A DNA stretch of 64,000 bases from an uncultured Clostridia bacterium (GCA_944384835.1 CALWUU010000015.1:21909-85908), one strand, 5' to 3'; shown: positions 27,913 to 36,793, counted from the stretch's first letter. Program-made: numbers and translations. Notes: generated by a model not told the origin, from the sequence alone.

Positions 27913-29661
27913 ATGTATCAGATTAAAATCAACGGAATGCCTTTCTCCGTACCAGAAGGCTCCACAATTTTGGAAGCGGCAAGATTTGCCGGTATTAAAA
28001 TTCCTACCTTATGTTTTTTAAAAGATTTGAATGAAATCGGCGCTTGCCGTGTATGTGTTGTAGAAGTAAAAGGAGCGCGCTCTTTGGTAGCCGCTTGCGT
28101 ACATCCTGTAAATGAAGGCATGGAGATTTTTACAAATACTCCTAGGGTCATTGAGTCCAGAAAAACAACCCTTCAATTGTTGCTTTCCGTTCATGACAGA
28201 AAATGTTTATCGTGTGTGCGTAACGGTACATGTGAACTTCAGCAGCTTTGTGCGGAATTGGGCGTAGATATTGATGATAAATTAGACGGTGAAAAGCCTG
28301 CAAGTGTTCCGGATACTTCAACGGCTCATTTGGTGCGCAATAATGCCAAATGTGTGCTGTGCCGCCGCTGTGTTGCAGCTTGTGAGCGCCAGCATGTAGC
28401 GGTAATCGGCGCAAACAACCGTGGTTTTGATACGCAAATCGGATGCGCATTTAATTTGCCTTTGGCAGAAGTAAGCTGTGTTTCCTGCGGGCAATGTATT
28501 GTAAGCTGTCCCACCGGCGCGTTGGTGGAACGTGATCAAACCGCAGAATTATTGGCAGCGATTAACGACCCGGAAAAATATGTTGTAGTGCAAACGGCAC
28601 CATCTATTCGAGCCACTTTGGGAGAATGTTTCGATATGCCCGTTGGCACAAATGTAAAAGGAAAGATGGTTGCGGCTCTGCGCAGATTGGGTGTAGATAA
28701 AGTATTTGATACTGATTTTGGAGCAGATCTTACCATTATGGAAGAGGCTCATGAATTTATACATCGTGTAAAAACAGGCGGTGTATTGCCGATGATTACA
28801 TCTTGTTCTCCCGGTTGGGTAAAATTCTGCGAACATTATTTTCCTGACTTACTGCCAAATGTATCAACATGTAAATCTCCTCAGCAAATGACAGGTGCAA
28901 TGTTGAAAACTTGGTATGCTGAGAAAAATGGTATTGATCCTAAAAATATTGTATCCGTAAGCATTATGCCTTGCACTGCGAAAAAGTTTGAAATTGACCG
29001 GGAGGATCAAGATGCAGCCGGTGATGGTATCCAAGACGTAGATATTGTATTGACAACACGTGAAATTGGTCGTTTATTAAAACAATGTAATATTGATTTT
29101 GTTCATTTACCGGATGAAGAGTTTGACCCCGCAATGGGAATCAGTACCGGTGCAGGCGCTATTTTTGGCGCCACAGGCGGCGTTATGGAAGCTGCTCTCA
29201 GAACAGCGGCAGATACGATTTTTGGTGCGCCTTTGGAAAATATAGAATACCATGAAGTACGTGGTACGCAAGATTATAAAGAGGCAACTTATAATTTTGA
29301 CGGATTGGAAGTCAAAGTTGCAGTTGTCAGCGGATTGGAAAACGCCAATACTTTATTGGAAAAAGTTCGTGCAGGTGAGTCTGATTGTCAGTTTATTGAG
29401 ATTATGTGCTGCCCCGGCGGCTGCGTCAATGGCGGAGGCCAGCCTACACAACCGGCAGAAGTGCGTAATTTCACTGATTTAAAAGCATTGCGTGCCAAAG
29501 CATTGTATGAAGAAGATGAAAATCTTCCATTTAGAAAAAGCCACGAGAGTCCGATTATTAAACAGGTTTATGAAGAATACTTGCAAGCTCCTGGCAGTCA
29601 CATTGCACACCAAATTTTGCATACCACTTTTGTAAAACGCAGTAAAACAGTTCAGCTGTAA
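27913..29661 (+). CDS. hydA: NAD(P)-dependent [FeFe]-hydrogenase, catalytic subunit HydA
   Basis: 582 residues. N-terminal [2Fe-2S] domain with CRVC, a His-ligated [4Fe-4S] motif (HDRKCLSCVRNGTC), two ferredoxin motifs (CVLCRRCVAACE, CVSCGQCIVSCP), then the H-cluster domain: L1 TSCSPGW, L2 MPCTAKKFE, L3 EIMCCPGGCVNGGGQP, and the small-subunit-like C-terminus. Architecture as in HydA/HndD of trimeric or tetrameric soluble hydrogenases. L1 has Ser where simple hydrogenases have the second Cys of TSCCPGW. Maturases HydE/F/G are not in the window. Confidence 0.96.
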   Translation: MYQIKINGMPFSVPEGSTILEAARFAGIKIPTLCFLKDLNEIGACRVCVVEVKGARSLVAACVHPVNEGMEIFTNTPRVIESRKTTLQLLLSVHDRKCLSCVRNGTCELQQLCAELGVDIDDKLDGEKPASVPDTSTAHLVRNNAKCVLCRRCVAACERQHVAVIGANNRGFDTQIGCAFNLPLAEVSCVSCGQCIVSCPTGALVERDQTAELLAAINDPEKYVVVQTAPSIRATLGECFDMPVGTNVKGKMVAALRRLGVDKVFDTDFGADLTIMEEAHEFIHRVKTGGVLPMITSCSPGWVKFCEHYFPDLLPNVSTCKSPQQMTGAMLKTWYAEKNGIDPKNIVSVSIMPCTAKKFEIDREDQDAAGDGIQDVDIVLTTREIGRLLKQCNIDFVHLPDEEFDPAMGISTGAGAIFGATGGVMEAALRTAADTIFGAPLENIEYHEVRGTQDYKEATYNFDGLEVKVAVVSGLENANTLLEKVRAGESDCQFIEIMCCPGGCVNGGGQPTQPAEVRNFTDLKALRAKALYEEDENLPFRKSHESPIIKQVYEEYLQAPGSHIAHQILHTTFVKRSKTVQL

Positions 29662-29664
29662 ATC

Positions 29665-29700
29665 AAAGACTCCAAAGCTTTTGGCTTTGGAGTCTTTTTA
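29665..29700 (+). terminator. Terminator of the hydrogenase operon
   Basis: 14-bp perfect stem (29665-29678 with 29684-29697), 5-nt loop and T run, 3 bp after the hydA stop. Confidence 0.9.
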
Positions 29701-29800
29701 GAAAAATATTTCTTTATGATAATGCAGAAATCAATTTGCAGTTATTCCTACCTTATGGTATGATATAGAAAAAAACAGTCCCAATTAGAGAGGGGTTTAT

Positions 29801-30580
29801 ATGAAAGAGTTATCTCTTAAAAGGATAAAAATGAAATGGTATGAACCGGTAACCATAATGGTAGGATTTGGACTATTTATCTGGTTTTGTATCCCTTTTT
29901 TCTTTGGTATATTTGATATAGGATCTTATTTCGGTATTGCTGTTAGTATCCTTACCATGGCTTATTTTCCTGTCAAGCGTATTTGTAAAAGAAAACTGAC
30001 GCAAAAGCCATACTTTGTTACATTTAGTATTGTGAATTTTCTGGCTGTAATCTTTGGAATTTGGATTGCATTTTTAACCGGTTTGATGATATTTGCGATT
30101 AATCAAGTGCCTTTGGCAAATGTAACCGCAGTTGTACTGGGAAGTCCTCTTAAGGAAAATGAGCTAGGACCATCATTAACAGCAAGACTGGATAGAGCTG
30201 TAGAATATTTAGAGGAAAATCCCACTGTAAACTGTGTAGTGGCAGGAGGCTTGGGAGATGAAGACACTCCGCCGGAAGCAGAAGTCATGTATGAGTATTT
30301 GGTACAGCAAGGAATTTCTCCTGAGAGAATTGCAAAAGACACCAATTCGCGAAATACAAAAGAAAATTTCGCAAATGCAAAGCAAATCATCCAATCGAAA
30401 GGTTGGAATCAAAATATAGCTATTATTACAGAGTACTACCATGAATTTAGAGCAGGCAGGCTGGCGGATGAATTAGGAATGCGTTCTTATGCAGTGTGTG
30501 CTGAAACGCCGTGGTATATTTTTTCCTCCTCCTATGGGAGAGAAATACTTGCACTTACAAAATTTTTCTGTCATATTTGA
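29801..30580 (+). CDS. YdcF/ElyC-like (DUF218) membrane protein
   Basis: 259 residues. Three hydrophobic segments in residues 18-105 followed by a DUF218 domain (about 108-259) with AVVLGSPLKENELGPSLTAR, VVAGGLGDEDTPPEAEVM and NSRNTKENF motifs. Relatives (SanA, ElyC, YdcF) act in envelope polysaccharide metabolism, but no reaction is established for this subgroup. GAGAGGGG precedes the ATG. Single gene with its own terminator. Confidence 0.82.
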   Translation: MKELSLKRIKMKWYEPVTIMVGFGLFIWFCIPFFFGIFDIGSYFGIAVSILTMAYFPVKRICKRKLTQKPYFVTFSIVNFLAVIFGIWIAFLTGLMIFAINQVPLANVTAVVLGSPLKENELGPSLTARLDRAVEYLEENPTVNCVVAGGLGDEDTPPEAEVMYEYLVQQGISPERIAKDTNSRNTKENFANAKQIIQSKGWNQNIAIITEYYHEFRAGRLADELGMRSYAVCAETPWYIFSSSYGREILALTKFFCHI

Positions 30581-30584
30581 AAAT

Positions 30585-30620
30585 AAAAGGGATTTCAATG
30601 AAATTGAAATCCCTTTTTAT
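30585..30620 (+). terminator. Intrinsic terminator after the DUF218 gene
   Basis: 15-bp stem (30585-30599 with 30603-30617), 3-nt loop, T run. Confidence 0.9.
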
Positions 30621-30723
30621 TTTTTATATTCTTTTTATGTAGTAGTTCGGAAATATTAGATTAAAGATTTAGACTATTGAGCAGAATATTTTAGTAAATA
30701 TATGATTATCATTTCTTTCGTAT

Positions 30724-30921
30724 TATAACAACCAGATAATAGCAACAAAATTAAAATTTTGGCTATTATCAGAACGTTTTAGCGTTTATCAGTTAAAAAT
30801 TGCACAGCAATTTTTTTAATGCTATAACAACCAGATAATAGCAACAAAATTAAAATTTTGGCTATTATCAGAACGTTTTAGCGTTTATCTGTTAGAAATT
30901 GCGCAGCAATTTCTTTTATGT
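30724..30921 (+). repeat. Two tandem copies of a structured 99-bp repeat upstream of pyrC
   Basis: Copies at 30724-30822 and 30823-30921 differ at about 6 positions. Each begins TATAACAACC and contains three inverted repeats: GATAATAGC/GCTATTATC with an inner CAAAAT/ATTTTG, AACG/CGTT, and an A/T-rich stem with GCAATTT. In the third stem an A-T pair in copy 1 is G-C in copy 2, a compensatory change. Each copy ends in TTGCRC followed after 17 bp by a -10-like TATAAC (30823) or TATAAT (30922). Possibly tandem promoter/attenuator units for pyrC; no known family recognised. Confidence 0.85.
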
Positions 30922-30927
30922 TATAAT
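30904..30927 (+). promoter_or_regulatory. Likely promoter of pyrC at the end of the second repeat copy
   Basis: TTGCGC immediately inside the third stem and TATAAT at 30922-30927 with a 17-bp spacer; 35 bp upstream of the pyrC start. The first copy holds the equivalent TTGCAC/TATAAC pair 99 bp earlier. Confidence 0.6.
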
Positions 30928-30961
30928 AAAAAAAATATCGCAGAGAAGGTGCGTATACAAT

Positions 30962-32239
30962 ATGGTAAAAATTTTAATTAAGAATGCTCATATATGTGAC
31001 CCTGCAACAAATATGGATTGCCAGGGAGACATTTTTTTAGCAGACGGTGTGATAGTAGACATTGGCGCTAATTTAGATTACGAGACAGAAGTTACCATAG
31101 ATGCAAGCGGGTTAATCGCTGCCCCCGGTTTGGTAGATATGCATGTGCATTTACGTGACCCGGGTCAAACCGAAAAAGAAGATATTATAAGCGGTTGTAA
31201 GGCTGCAGCCGCAGGCGGCGTTACCAGTGTACTGGCAATGCCAAATACAAATCCAACAGTGGATAATGAAGAAACAGTACAATATATTTTGAATAAAGCA
31301 AAAGATGCAGACGCACATGTGTATGTTTCTGCAGCTATTACAAAAGGATTGCAAAGTGATGTTCTTTGCAATTTAAAAGCTTTAAAAGAGGCTGGTGCGA
31401 TTGCCTTAAGCGACGACGGCAGACCTGTTGTAGATACTGCTTTTATGGCTCAGGCTATGCTGGCAGCGCCAAAGCTTGGTATGACGGTTGTTTCCCATTG
31501 TGAAGATTTATATTTAGCAAAGGGCGGTATTATTCATGGAGGAAAGGTAGCGGAAACATTAGGTGTTAAAGGAATTCCTGCCGCTGCGGAAGATTGCGGA
31601 ACCGCCAGAGAGATCGCTTTGGCTGCGGCTTACAATGTTCCGATTCATATTTGTCATGTAAGCACGGCGACTTCCATTGCGCTGATACGGGATGCCAAAG
31701 CCAGAGGTGTGGCTGTAACAGCAGAAACAGCTCCTCATTATTTTACGTTCACTGAAGAAGAGTTGCTCAAACGTGATGCTGATTACAGAATGAATCCTCC
31801 GCTGAGAACAGAAGCGGATCGTTTGGCAGTAATCGAAGCATTGAAAGACGGTACATTAGACGCAATTGCTACCGACCATGCGCCTCATACACCGGCCGAA
31901 AAATCTGACTTTGAAAAAGCACCGAACGGAGCAATCGGTATGGAGACATCGTTATCAGCAGGCATAACGACTCTGGTAAAACAAGGACATTGCACTATGC
32001 TGCAGCTGATTGAAAAAATGTCAACAAAACCGGCACAATTATTAGGCATACCGGCAGGTTCTTTAAAGAAAGGAAGCCCTGCGGATGTGATTCTCATCGA
32101 CAAAGATGAAGAATGGACGGTTGATGTAGAGAAATTGCATGGTAAAAGCAAAAACTGTGTATTTAAAAATAGAAAGCTAACAGGAAAAGTAAAGTTTACT
32201 GTATGCGGCGGAAAAATTGTGTTTAATGAATTGGATTAA
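30962..32239 (+). CDS. pyrC: Dihydroorotase
   Basis: Third step of pyrimidine synthesis, cyclising carbamoyl aspartate. 425 residues, type I amidohydrolase: metal-site HVHLRDPG (about 60-67), a PNTNP motif, VVSHCED, HICHVS and ATDHAPH. The start at 30962 (MVKILIKN) has GAAGGTG about 10 nt upstream; codons further upstream run into the repeat. It is separated from pyrF by a terminator and a new promoter. Confidence 0.96.
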   Translation: MVKILIKNAHICDPATNMDCQGDIFLADGVIVDIGANLDYETEVTIDASGLIAAPGLVDMHVHLRDPGQTEKEDIISGCKAAAAGGVTSVLAMPNTNPTVDNEETVQYILNKAKDADAHVYVSAAITKGLQSDVLCNLKALKEAGAIALSDDGRPVVDTAFMAQAMLAAPKLGMTVVSHCEDLYLAKGGIIHGGKVAETLGVKGIPAAAEDCGTAREIALAAAYNVPIHICHVSTATSIALIRDAKARGVAVTAETAPHYFTFTEEELLKRDADYRMNPPLRTEADRLAVIEALKDGTLDAIATDHAPHTPAEKSDFEKAPNGAIGMETSLSAGITTLVKQGHCTMLQLIEKMSTKPAQLLGIPAGSLKKGSPADVILIDKDEEWTVDVEKLHGKSKNCVFKNRKLTGKVKFTVCGGKIVFNELD

Positions 32240-32244
32240 TTGAT

Positions 32245-32295
32245 ATAGTATTTGATGGTGTGAACTCTGTTTCATGCTTTCAAATACTATTTTTA
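32245..32295 (+). terminator. Terminator after pyrC
   Basis: 11-bp arms ATAGTATTTGA (32245-32255) and TCAAATACTAT (32280-32290), with a T run after the second arm. Confidence 0.75.
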
Positions 32296-32367
32296 TGTCA
32301 AGAAAAATAATGCTGATGCTCTAACGAGGATACTTTAGCATCTTGGATATTATTGTCCGTAAACTCT

Positions 32368-32395
32368 TTGCAAATATTGCGAATTTTGTTATAAT
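32368..32395 (+). promoter_or_regulatory. Promoter of the pyrF-pyrK-pyrD operon
   Basis: TTGCAA (32368-32373) and TATAAT (32390-32395) with a 16-bp spacer, 67 bp upstream of pyrF. Confidence 0.7.
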
Positions 32396-32461
32396 GACTT
32401 CATATAACTTTTATCGCGTCAAATGAAATTGATATATTATAAATTATTCGGAGGAAACAAC

Positions 32462-33391
32462 ATGTCTTTAGACCGTTTAATCGGAAATATCATTGAAAAA
32501 CAAAATCCAACCGTAGCAGGACTTGATCCAAAACTGAGTTATATTCCTGCATATATCAAAGAGGATTGCTTCAAAAAATATGGCAAAACATTAGATGGAG
32601 CAGCTGCAGCATTATTTGAGTTCAATAAAGGATTAATTGATGCGCTGCACACCATTGTTCCTGCTGTAAAACCACAATGCGCTTATTATGAAATGTATGG
32701 TTGGCAAGGTATGAAAGCATTGCATGATACCATTGCATATGCAAAAGAAAAAGGCATGTTTGTGGTTACGGACGGCAAGAGAAATGATATTGGAACAACC
32801 ATGGAAGCATATGCGGTTGCGCATCTTGGACAAGTAGATGTAGAAGGTGAGAAAATTGCGCCGTTTGAAGGAGACTCCCTTACCGTAAACGGATATTTGG
32901 GTTCTGACGGTATTTTACCACTACTGGATATTTGCGATAAACAAGATAAAGGCATTTTTGTATTAGTGAAAACATCTAATCCTTCGTCAGGAGAGCTTCA
33001 GGATTTAAAGCTGGATTCTAATGACAGTATTTATGAAACTATGGGACGTATGTGTGAAGCATGGGGTGCAGAGCATATGGGGCAGTATGGATATAGTGCG
33101 GTTGGCGCAGTAGTTGGCGCAACCTATCCGGAACAATTGAGAGAACTGCGGAAAAAAATGCCTCATACCTTTTTCTTGGTGCCGGGTTATGGTGCCCAAG
33201 GCGGCGGCGCTGATGATGCAGCACCCGGCTTTGATCACAAAGGGCTGGGAGCTTTGATTAATTCTTCACGCGGTATTATGTGCGCGTGGCAAAAACATGG
33301 ATTTGCGGAAACCGACTATGCCGAAGCAGCAGCGGAAGAGGCAGTGCGTATGCGTGATGAACTGATTGCCCGCATTGGAAAAATTGGTTAA
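32462..33391 (+). CDS. pyrF: Orotidine 5'-phosphate decarboxylase, type 2
   Basis: Final step of UMP synthesis. 309 residues, the longer type 2 form seen in actinobacteria and many clostridia. Active-site motif VVTDGKRNDIGTT holds the catalytic Asp/Lys/Asp; NPSSGELQD and PGYGAQGG also fit the family. The start at 32462 follows GGAGG by 8 nt. The next gene begins 28 nt later. Confidence 0.95.
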   Translation: MSLDRLIGNIIEKQNPTVAGLDPKLSYIPAYIKEDCFKKYGKTLDGAAAALFEFNKGLIDALHTIVPAVKPQCAYYEMYGWQGMKALHDTIAYAKEKGMFVVTDGKRNDIGTTMEAYAVAHLGQVDVEGEKIAPFEGDSLTVNGYLGSDGILPLLDICDKQDKGIFVLVKTSNPSSGELQDLKLDSNDSIYETMGRMCEAWGAEHMGQYGYSAVGAVVGATYPEQLRELRKKMPHTFFLVPGYGAQGGGADDAAPGFDHKGLGALINSSRGIMCAWQKHGFAETDYAEAAAEEAVRMRDELIARIGKIG

Positions 33392-33419
33392 TCCCTTTAA
33401 CAGAACAATGGAGGATGTT

Positions 33420-34184
33420 ATGAAATTTGATGTAAAAACATGCAGGATTATCAGCAAACAAAAAATAGCAACGGATACGTATGATTTTACTTTGTTTGCA
33501 GGTGAGCTGGCACAAATTGCACAGCCGGGCCAATTTGTACATATCCAGGTGCCGGGCAAAACACTGCGCAGACCCATTTCCATCTGTGACGTGGATAAAG
33601 AAAGCAATACATTGCGCATTGTATTTCAAATTCGGGGAGAGGGCACTGAAATTCTCTCCCAGCTGAAAATAGATGATACTATGAATATATTAGCGCCTTT
33701 GGGTCATGGATATGAAATGAAAGATACAAAGAAAAAAGTATTGTTGGTAGGCGGCGGCATAGGCGTGCCTCCGCTGTTATATTTGGCAAAACAATATGGA
33801 GAAAACGCAACAGTTGTGATAGGTTTTCGCAGCAAAGAGTTTGTGATTTTGGAGCAGGATTTTATCAAGACCGGCTGTAAAGTCATTGTAGTAACAGATG
33901 ACGGTACATATGGTCATCATGGCTTGGTAACGGATTGCATTGGTGACATTGTATTTGAAGAAATGTTTGCCTGCGGTCCAATGCCAATGCTCAAAGCGCT
34001 GGCACGTGTAGCCGACGAACGAAATGTTCCGTTCCAAGTATCATTGGAAGAAAGAATGGCATGTGGTGTAGGCGCTTGTCTTGGTTGTGCCTGCAAAACA
34101 AGAAGAGAAGAAAAACAAGATGAAACATACAGCCATGTATGTAAAGACGGACCGGTTTTTGACTATAAAAAGATTGTATTTTAA
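33420..34184 (+). CDS. pyrK: Dihydroorotate dehydrogenase electron-transfer subunit
   Basis: 254 residues; FAD domain (QPGQFVHIQ, RRPISICD), NAD domain (VGGGIGVPPLLYLAK) and a C-terminal [2Fe-2S] site with cysteines in CGVGACLGCACK and HVCKDGPVF. It partners PyrD to form the NAD-linked class 1B enzyme. A GGAGG box precedes the ATG at 33420. The gene lies directly before pyrD, as usual in Firmicutes. Confidence 0.96.
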   Translation: MKFDVKTCRIISKQKIATDTYDFTLFAGELAQIAQPGQFVHIQVPGKTLRRPISICDVDKESNTLRIVFQIRGEGTEILSQLKIDDTMNILAPLGHGYEMKDTKKKVLLVGGGIGVPPLLYLAKQYGENATVVIGFRSKEFVILEQDFIKTGCKVIVVTDDGTYGHHGLVTDCIGDIVFEEMFACGPMPMLKALARVADERNVPFQVSLEERMACGVGACLGCACKTRREEKQDETYSHVCKDGPVFDYKKIVF

Positions 34185-34216
34185 CAAAACAAGGAACAGA
34201 AAAGGTGATTTCAAGT

Positions 34217-35134
34217 ATGGCTGATTTACGTGTAACGGTTGCAGGCGTTGATTTTTCCAATCCATTGATAGCGGCGTCAGGCACATTTGGCTTTGGACGA
34301 GAATATAATGAATTTTATCCGCTTTCCACATTAGGAGGCATTTCCAGTAAGGGGATTACTTTAAAAGAACGTTTGGGCAATCCCCCCCCGAGAATAGCAG
34401 AAGCTCCGGGCTGTATGCTCAATGCCATTGGTCTGCAAAATCCCGGAGTGGATTATTTTATTGAACATGATTTGCCGTGGCTGAAAGAACAAGGTACAGT
34501 TGTTATTGCCAATATTGCCGGCAATACTCCTGAAGAATACTGTGCTATGGCAGAAAAATTATCCGATACCAACGTTGATATGCTGGAGATGAATATTTCC
34601 TGTCCGAATGTAAAGGAAGGCGGCGTACAATTTGGCACTTCCTGTATGGGCGTAGAACAAATTACCGCAGCGGTACGCAAACATTGCACAAAACCACTTA
34701 TGGTAAAATTATCTCCAAATGTAACGGATATTGGCGATATTGCCGCATCTGCCGAAGCAGGCGGCGCAGACGCCATTTCAATGATTAATACTTTAACGGG
34801 TATGAGAATTGACATTCAAACCCGACGGCCTATTATCCGCAACAATACAGGGGGTGTATCAGGTCCCGCACTGCTTCCCATTGCAGTACGTATGATTTGG
34901 CAGGCATATAACCGTGTGAAAATCCCGATTGTAGGTATGGGCGGTGTTTCCAATTGGAAAGATGCCGTTGAACTTATGCTGGCAGGCTCTACCGCTTTGC
35001 AGATTGGTACTGCGTTTTTTACCAATCCATATGCGCCAGTAGAAATTGCAGAGGGACTAAACAAATATTTAGATGATAACGGAATTGCATCTATCACCGA
35101 GCTGACAGGCAAAATGGTTCCTTGGGAGAATTGA
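34217..35134 (+). CDS. pyrD: Dihydroorotate dehydrogenase, class 1B catalytic subunit
   Basis: 305 residues, FMN TIM barrel oxidising dihydroorotate to orotate. Signatures are NPLIAASGTFGFGREY, AIGLQNPGVDYF, MNISCPNVKEGG with the catalytic Cys (NISCPNV), VKLSPNVTD and GMGGVSNWKDAVE. The class 1B assignment follows from the adjacent pyrK. I use the ATG at 34217 with AAGGTGA about 9 nt upstream rather than the GTG at 34205 inside that box. Confidence 0.96.
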   Translation: MADLRVTVAGVDFSNPLIAASGTFGFGREYNEFYPLSTLGGISSKGITLKERLGNPPPRIAEAPGCMLNAIGLQNPGVDYFIEHDLPWLKEQGTVVIANIAGNTPEEYCAMAEKLSDTNVDMLEMNISCPNVKEGGVQFGTSCMGVEQITAAVRKHCTKPLMVKLSPNVTDIGDIAASAEAGGADAISMINTLTGMRIDIQTRRPIIRNNTGGVSGPALLPIAVRMIWQAYNRVKIPIVGMGGVSNWKDAVELMLAGSTALQIGTAFFTNPYAPVEIAEGLNKYLDDNGIASITELTGKMVPWEN

Positions 35135-35139
35135 TTATT

Positions 35140-35835
35140 ATGACTCGTATTATTTTAATTCGCCACTGTGAGGCGGAGGGAAATATCAAACGTGTTTTTC
35201 AAGGGCATACAGATGCCGACATTAGTGAAAACGGAAGAAAGCAGCTGGATTTGTTACGGCTGCGCTGCCGGAATATGCAGATAGAAGCGATTTATTCCAG
35301 TCCGTTAAAGCGAGCTTATCAAACGGCAGAAGCTATTAACAGTTTTCGCAATTTAACGGTTCAAATCCATGAGGATTTAATTGAGATTAACGGCGGCGAT
35401 TGGGAGGGGCATTATTGGAGAGACCTTCCGGGCTTATTTCCTGAGGACACTGTGTTATGGAATACAAAGCCATATGAATTTGCGCCGAAAAACGGAGAGC
35501 CCATGCGTCATGTATATGACCGTATGAAACGTGCTGTTTTAGAGATTGTACAGAACAATCAAGGAAAAAATATTTGTGTTACTTCCCATGGATGTGCCAT
35601 TCGCAATTTTCTATGCTGGGCAATGGGAAAGCCGATTGAACAACTCAATGAGGTGGATTGGTGCGACAATACGGCTGTCAGCATCATTGATTTCGATGAT
35701 GAATTTCAGCCTACTGTCATACTGGCCAATGATGCCTCTCATTTATCGGGAGAAACATCTACTTTTTCCAAGCAGACCTGGTGGAAACCTGAAAATCGTA
35801 TCAAAGAAGAATGGGATGAGGAGATGTTTCAATGA
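35140..35835 (+). CDS. Histidine phosphatase family protein
   Basis: 231 residues of the phosphoglycerate-mutase-like superfamily: the RHG-type catalytic motif reads IRHCEAEGN (His at residue 8), SSPLKRAYQTA supplies the second Arg, and the C-terminal catalytic His is in VTSHGCAIR. Substrate unknown; such genes are often called CobC or PhoE without proof. It begins 5 nt after pyrD and overlaps ruvX by 4 bases. Confidence 0.87.
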   Translation: MTRIILIRHCEAEGNIKRVFQGHTDADISENGRKQLDLLRLRCRNMQIEAIYSSPLKRAYQTAEAINSFRNLTVQIHEDLIEINGGDWEGHYWRDLPGLFPEDTVLWNTKPYEFAPKNGEPMRHVYDRMKRAVLEIVQNNQGKNICVTSHGCAIRNFLCWAMGKPIEQLNEVDWCDNTAVSIIDFDDEFQPTVILANDASHLSGETSTFSKQTWWKPENRIKEEWDEEMFQ

Positions 35836-36260
35836 AAATCATGGCAGTTGATTTAGGAAAAGCCCGTACCGGAATTGCTGTTTGTGATGAAGGTGAAATG
35901 CTTGCCTCTCCTGTTACCGTGATACACGAACACAACGAGGAACGTTTGCTGAAAAAGATAGGTCAGCTAGTGAAAGAGCAACAGCCTAAATTATTTGTAG
36001 TGGGATTGCCCAGAAATATGGATGGCAGTGAAGGTGAAAGCGCACAGCGCTGCCGCGATTTTGCGGAAAAATTGCAAATGCATACACAGCTTCCTGTAAC
36101 CTTGCGGGATGAAAGAGGCACGACAATCACTGCCCATGGATATTTAAATTCCACGGACACGCGCGGTAAAAAAAGAAAAGCGGTTGTGGATGCCGTAGCG
36201 GCTACCATTATATTACAAGACTATTTGGATTTTCGCAGAAATCAGAAAAATTCCCAGTAA
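35832..36260 (+). CDS. ruvX: Putative Holliday junction resolvase / pre-16S rRNA nuclease YqgF
   Basis: 142 residues, RNase H fold. Conserved motifs are MAVDLGKARTGIAV (catalytic Asp), VVGLPRNMDGSEG, and the C-terminal acidic site VVDAVAATIILQDYL. The family processes 16S rRNA 5' ends in E. coli and is broadly conserved. Its ATG overlaps the preceding stop. Confidence 0.92.
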   Translation: MKIMAVDLGKARTGIAVCDEGEMLASPVTVIHEHNEERLLKKIGQLVKEQQPKLFVVGLPRNMDGSEGESAQRCRDFAEKLQMHTQLPVTLRDERGTTITAHGYLNSTDTRGKKRKAVVDAVAATIILQDYLDFRRNQKNSQ

Positions 36261-36270
36261 CATAAACATC

Positions 36271-36316
36271 AAAATACCCATCTGCTCGCTATCAGAGAGC
36301 AGATGGGTATTTTATT
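36271..36316 (+). terminator. Intrinsic terminator after ruvX
   Basis: Perfect 17-bp inverted repeat (36271-36287 with 36297-36313) around a 9-nt loop, T-rich at the end. Confidence 0.88.
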
Positions 36317-36318
36317 AC

Positions 36319-36460
36319 CAAAGGATATAGCTGTCCTTTCAAGGGTAGCCGGTAGTGTCCATCCACTACGGATTGAACATAGTGAGGGTCAGTACCTAAA
36401 AGGCACTGACCCTCACTATATCTTTCTAGGGTTCCTTCATGCCACCTGTTTTACGGGTGG
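36319..36460. other. Gene-free stretch rich in hairpins
   Basis: Contains four inverted repeats in about 140 bp: AAAGGA/TCCTTT (36320-36340), GTAGTG/CACTAC (about 36351-36368), a 15-bp perfect pair (36379-36393 with 36405-36419), and CCACC/GGTGG (about 36441-36459). The last may be the minus-strand terminator of the gene at 36461. No reading frame is convincing. Confidence 0.6.
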
Positions 36461-36793
36461 TCATGACTTTTTCTTTGTTCCAAATAAACTTCCATTGTAT
36501 TTTATGGTGTATACAATCATCCATACAATTCCGACTATGATAAACGGTATCACAGTACAGTACCCCAATGGCATATAAATTAGATTCAAATAAGGCATAA
36601 TCAGTATACCAATGCCAAGAATAAAGATTCCTATTCCCATCTTTTGAGTATAGGGCTTTTTGTCTGCCTCACTTACATTCTGATAATGATAGGAATGCAA
36701 AAGCTGAATTTTACCCTTGCAACCAATCAGATAAGCAAAAACGATGAGCAGAATCCCTAGCAGAGTTTCGAATATAATTTCAGTAATTTCCAT
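36461..36793 (-). CDS. Small membrane protein, DUF3784-like
   Basis: 110 residues with three hydrophobic helices (about 5-25, 50-70, 77-98) and the sequence KGKIQLLHSYHYQNVSEADK between the first two, which recalls the 'YN.MS.EEK..YD' loop of DUF3784 proteins. Function unknown. Start at 36793 with GGAGG 6 nt upstream; the longer open frame to 36865 lacks a ribosome binding site. It lies downstream of the acetyltransferase gene on the same strand with a 78-bp gap. Confidence 0.65.
   Translation of the reverse strand: MEITEIIFETLLGILLIVFAYLIGCKGKIQLLHSYHYQNVSEADKKPYTQKMGIGIFILGIGILIMPYLNLIYMPLGYCTVIPFIIVGIVWMIVYTIKYNGSLFGTKKKS

Noticed and set aside
30724..30921. Tandem repeat as a CRISPR array or PyrR attenuator
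   Set aside because: There are only two directly adjacent copies with no unique spacers, so not CRISPR. The conserved PyrR-binding loop sequence is not visible, though a divergent attenuator remains possible.
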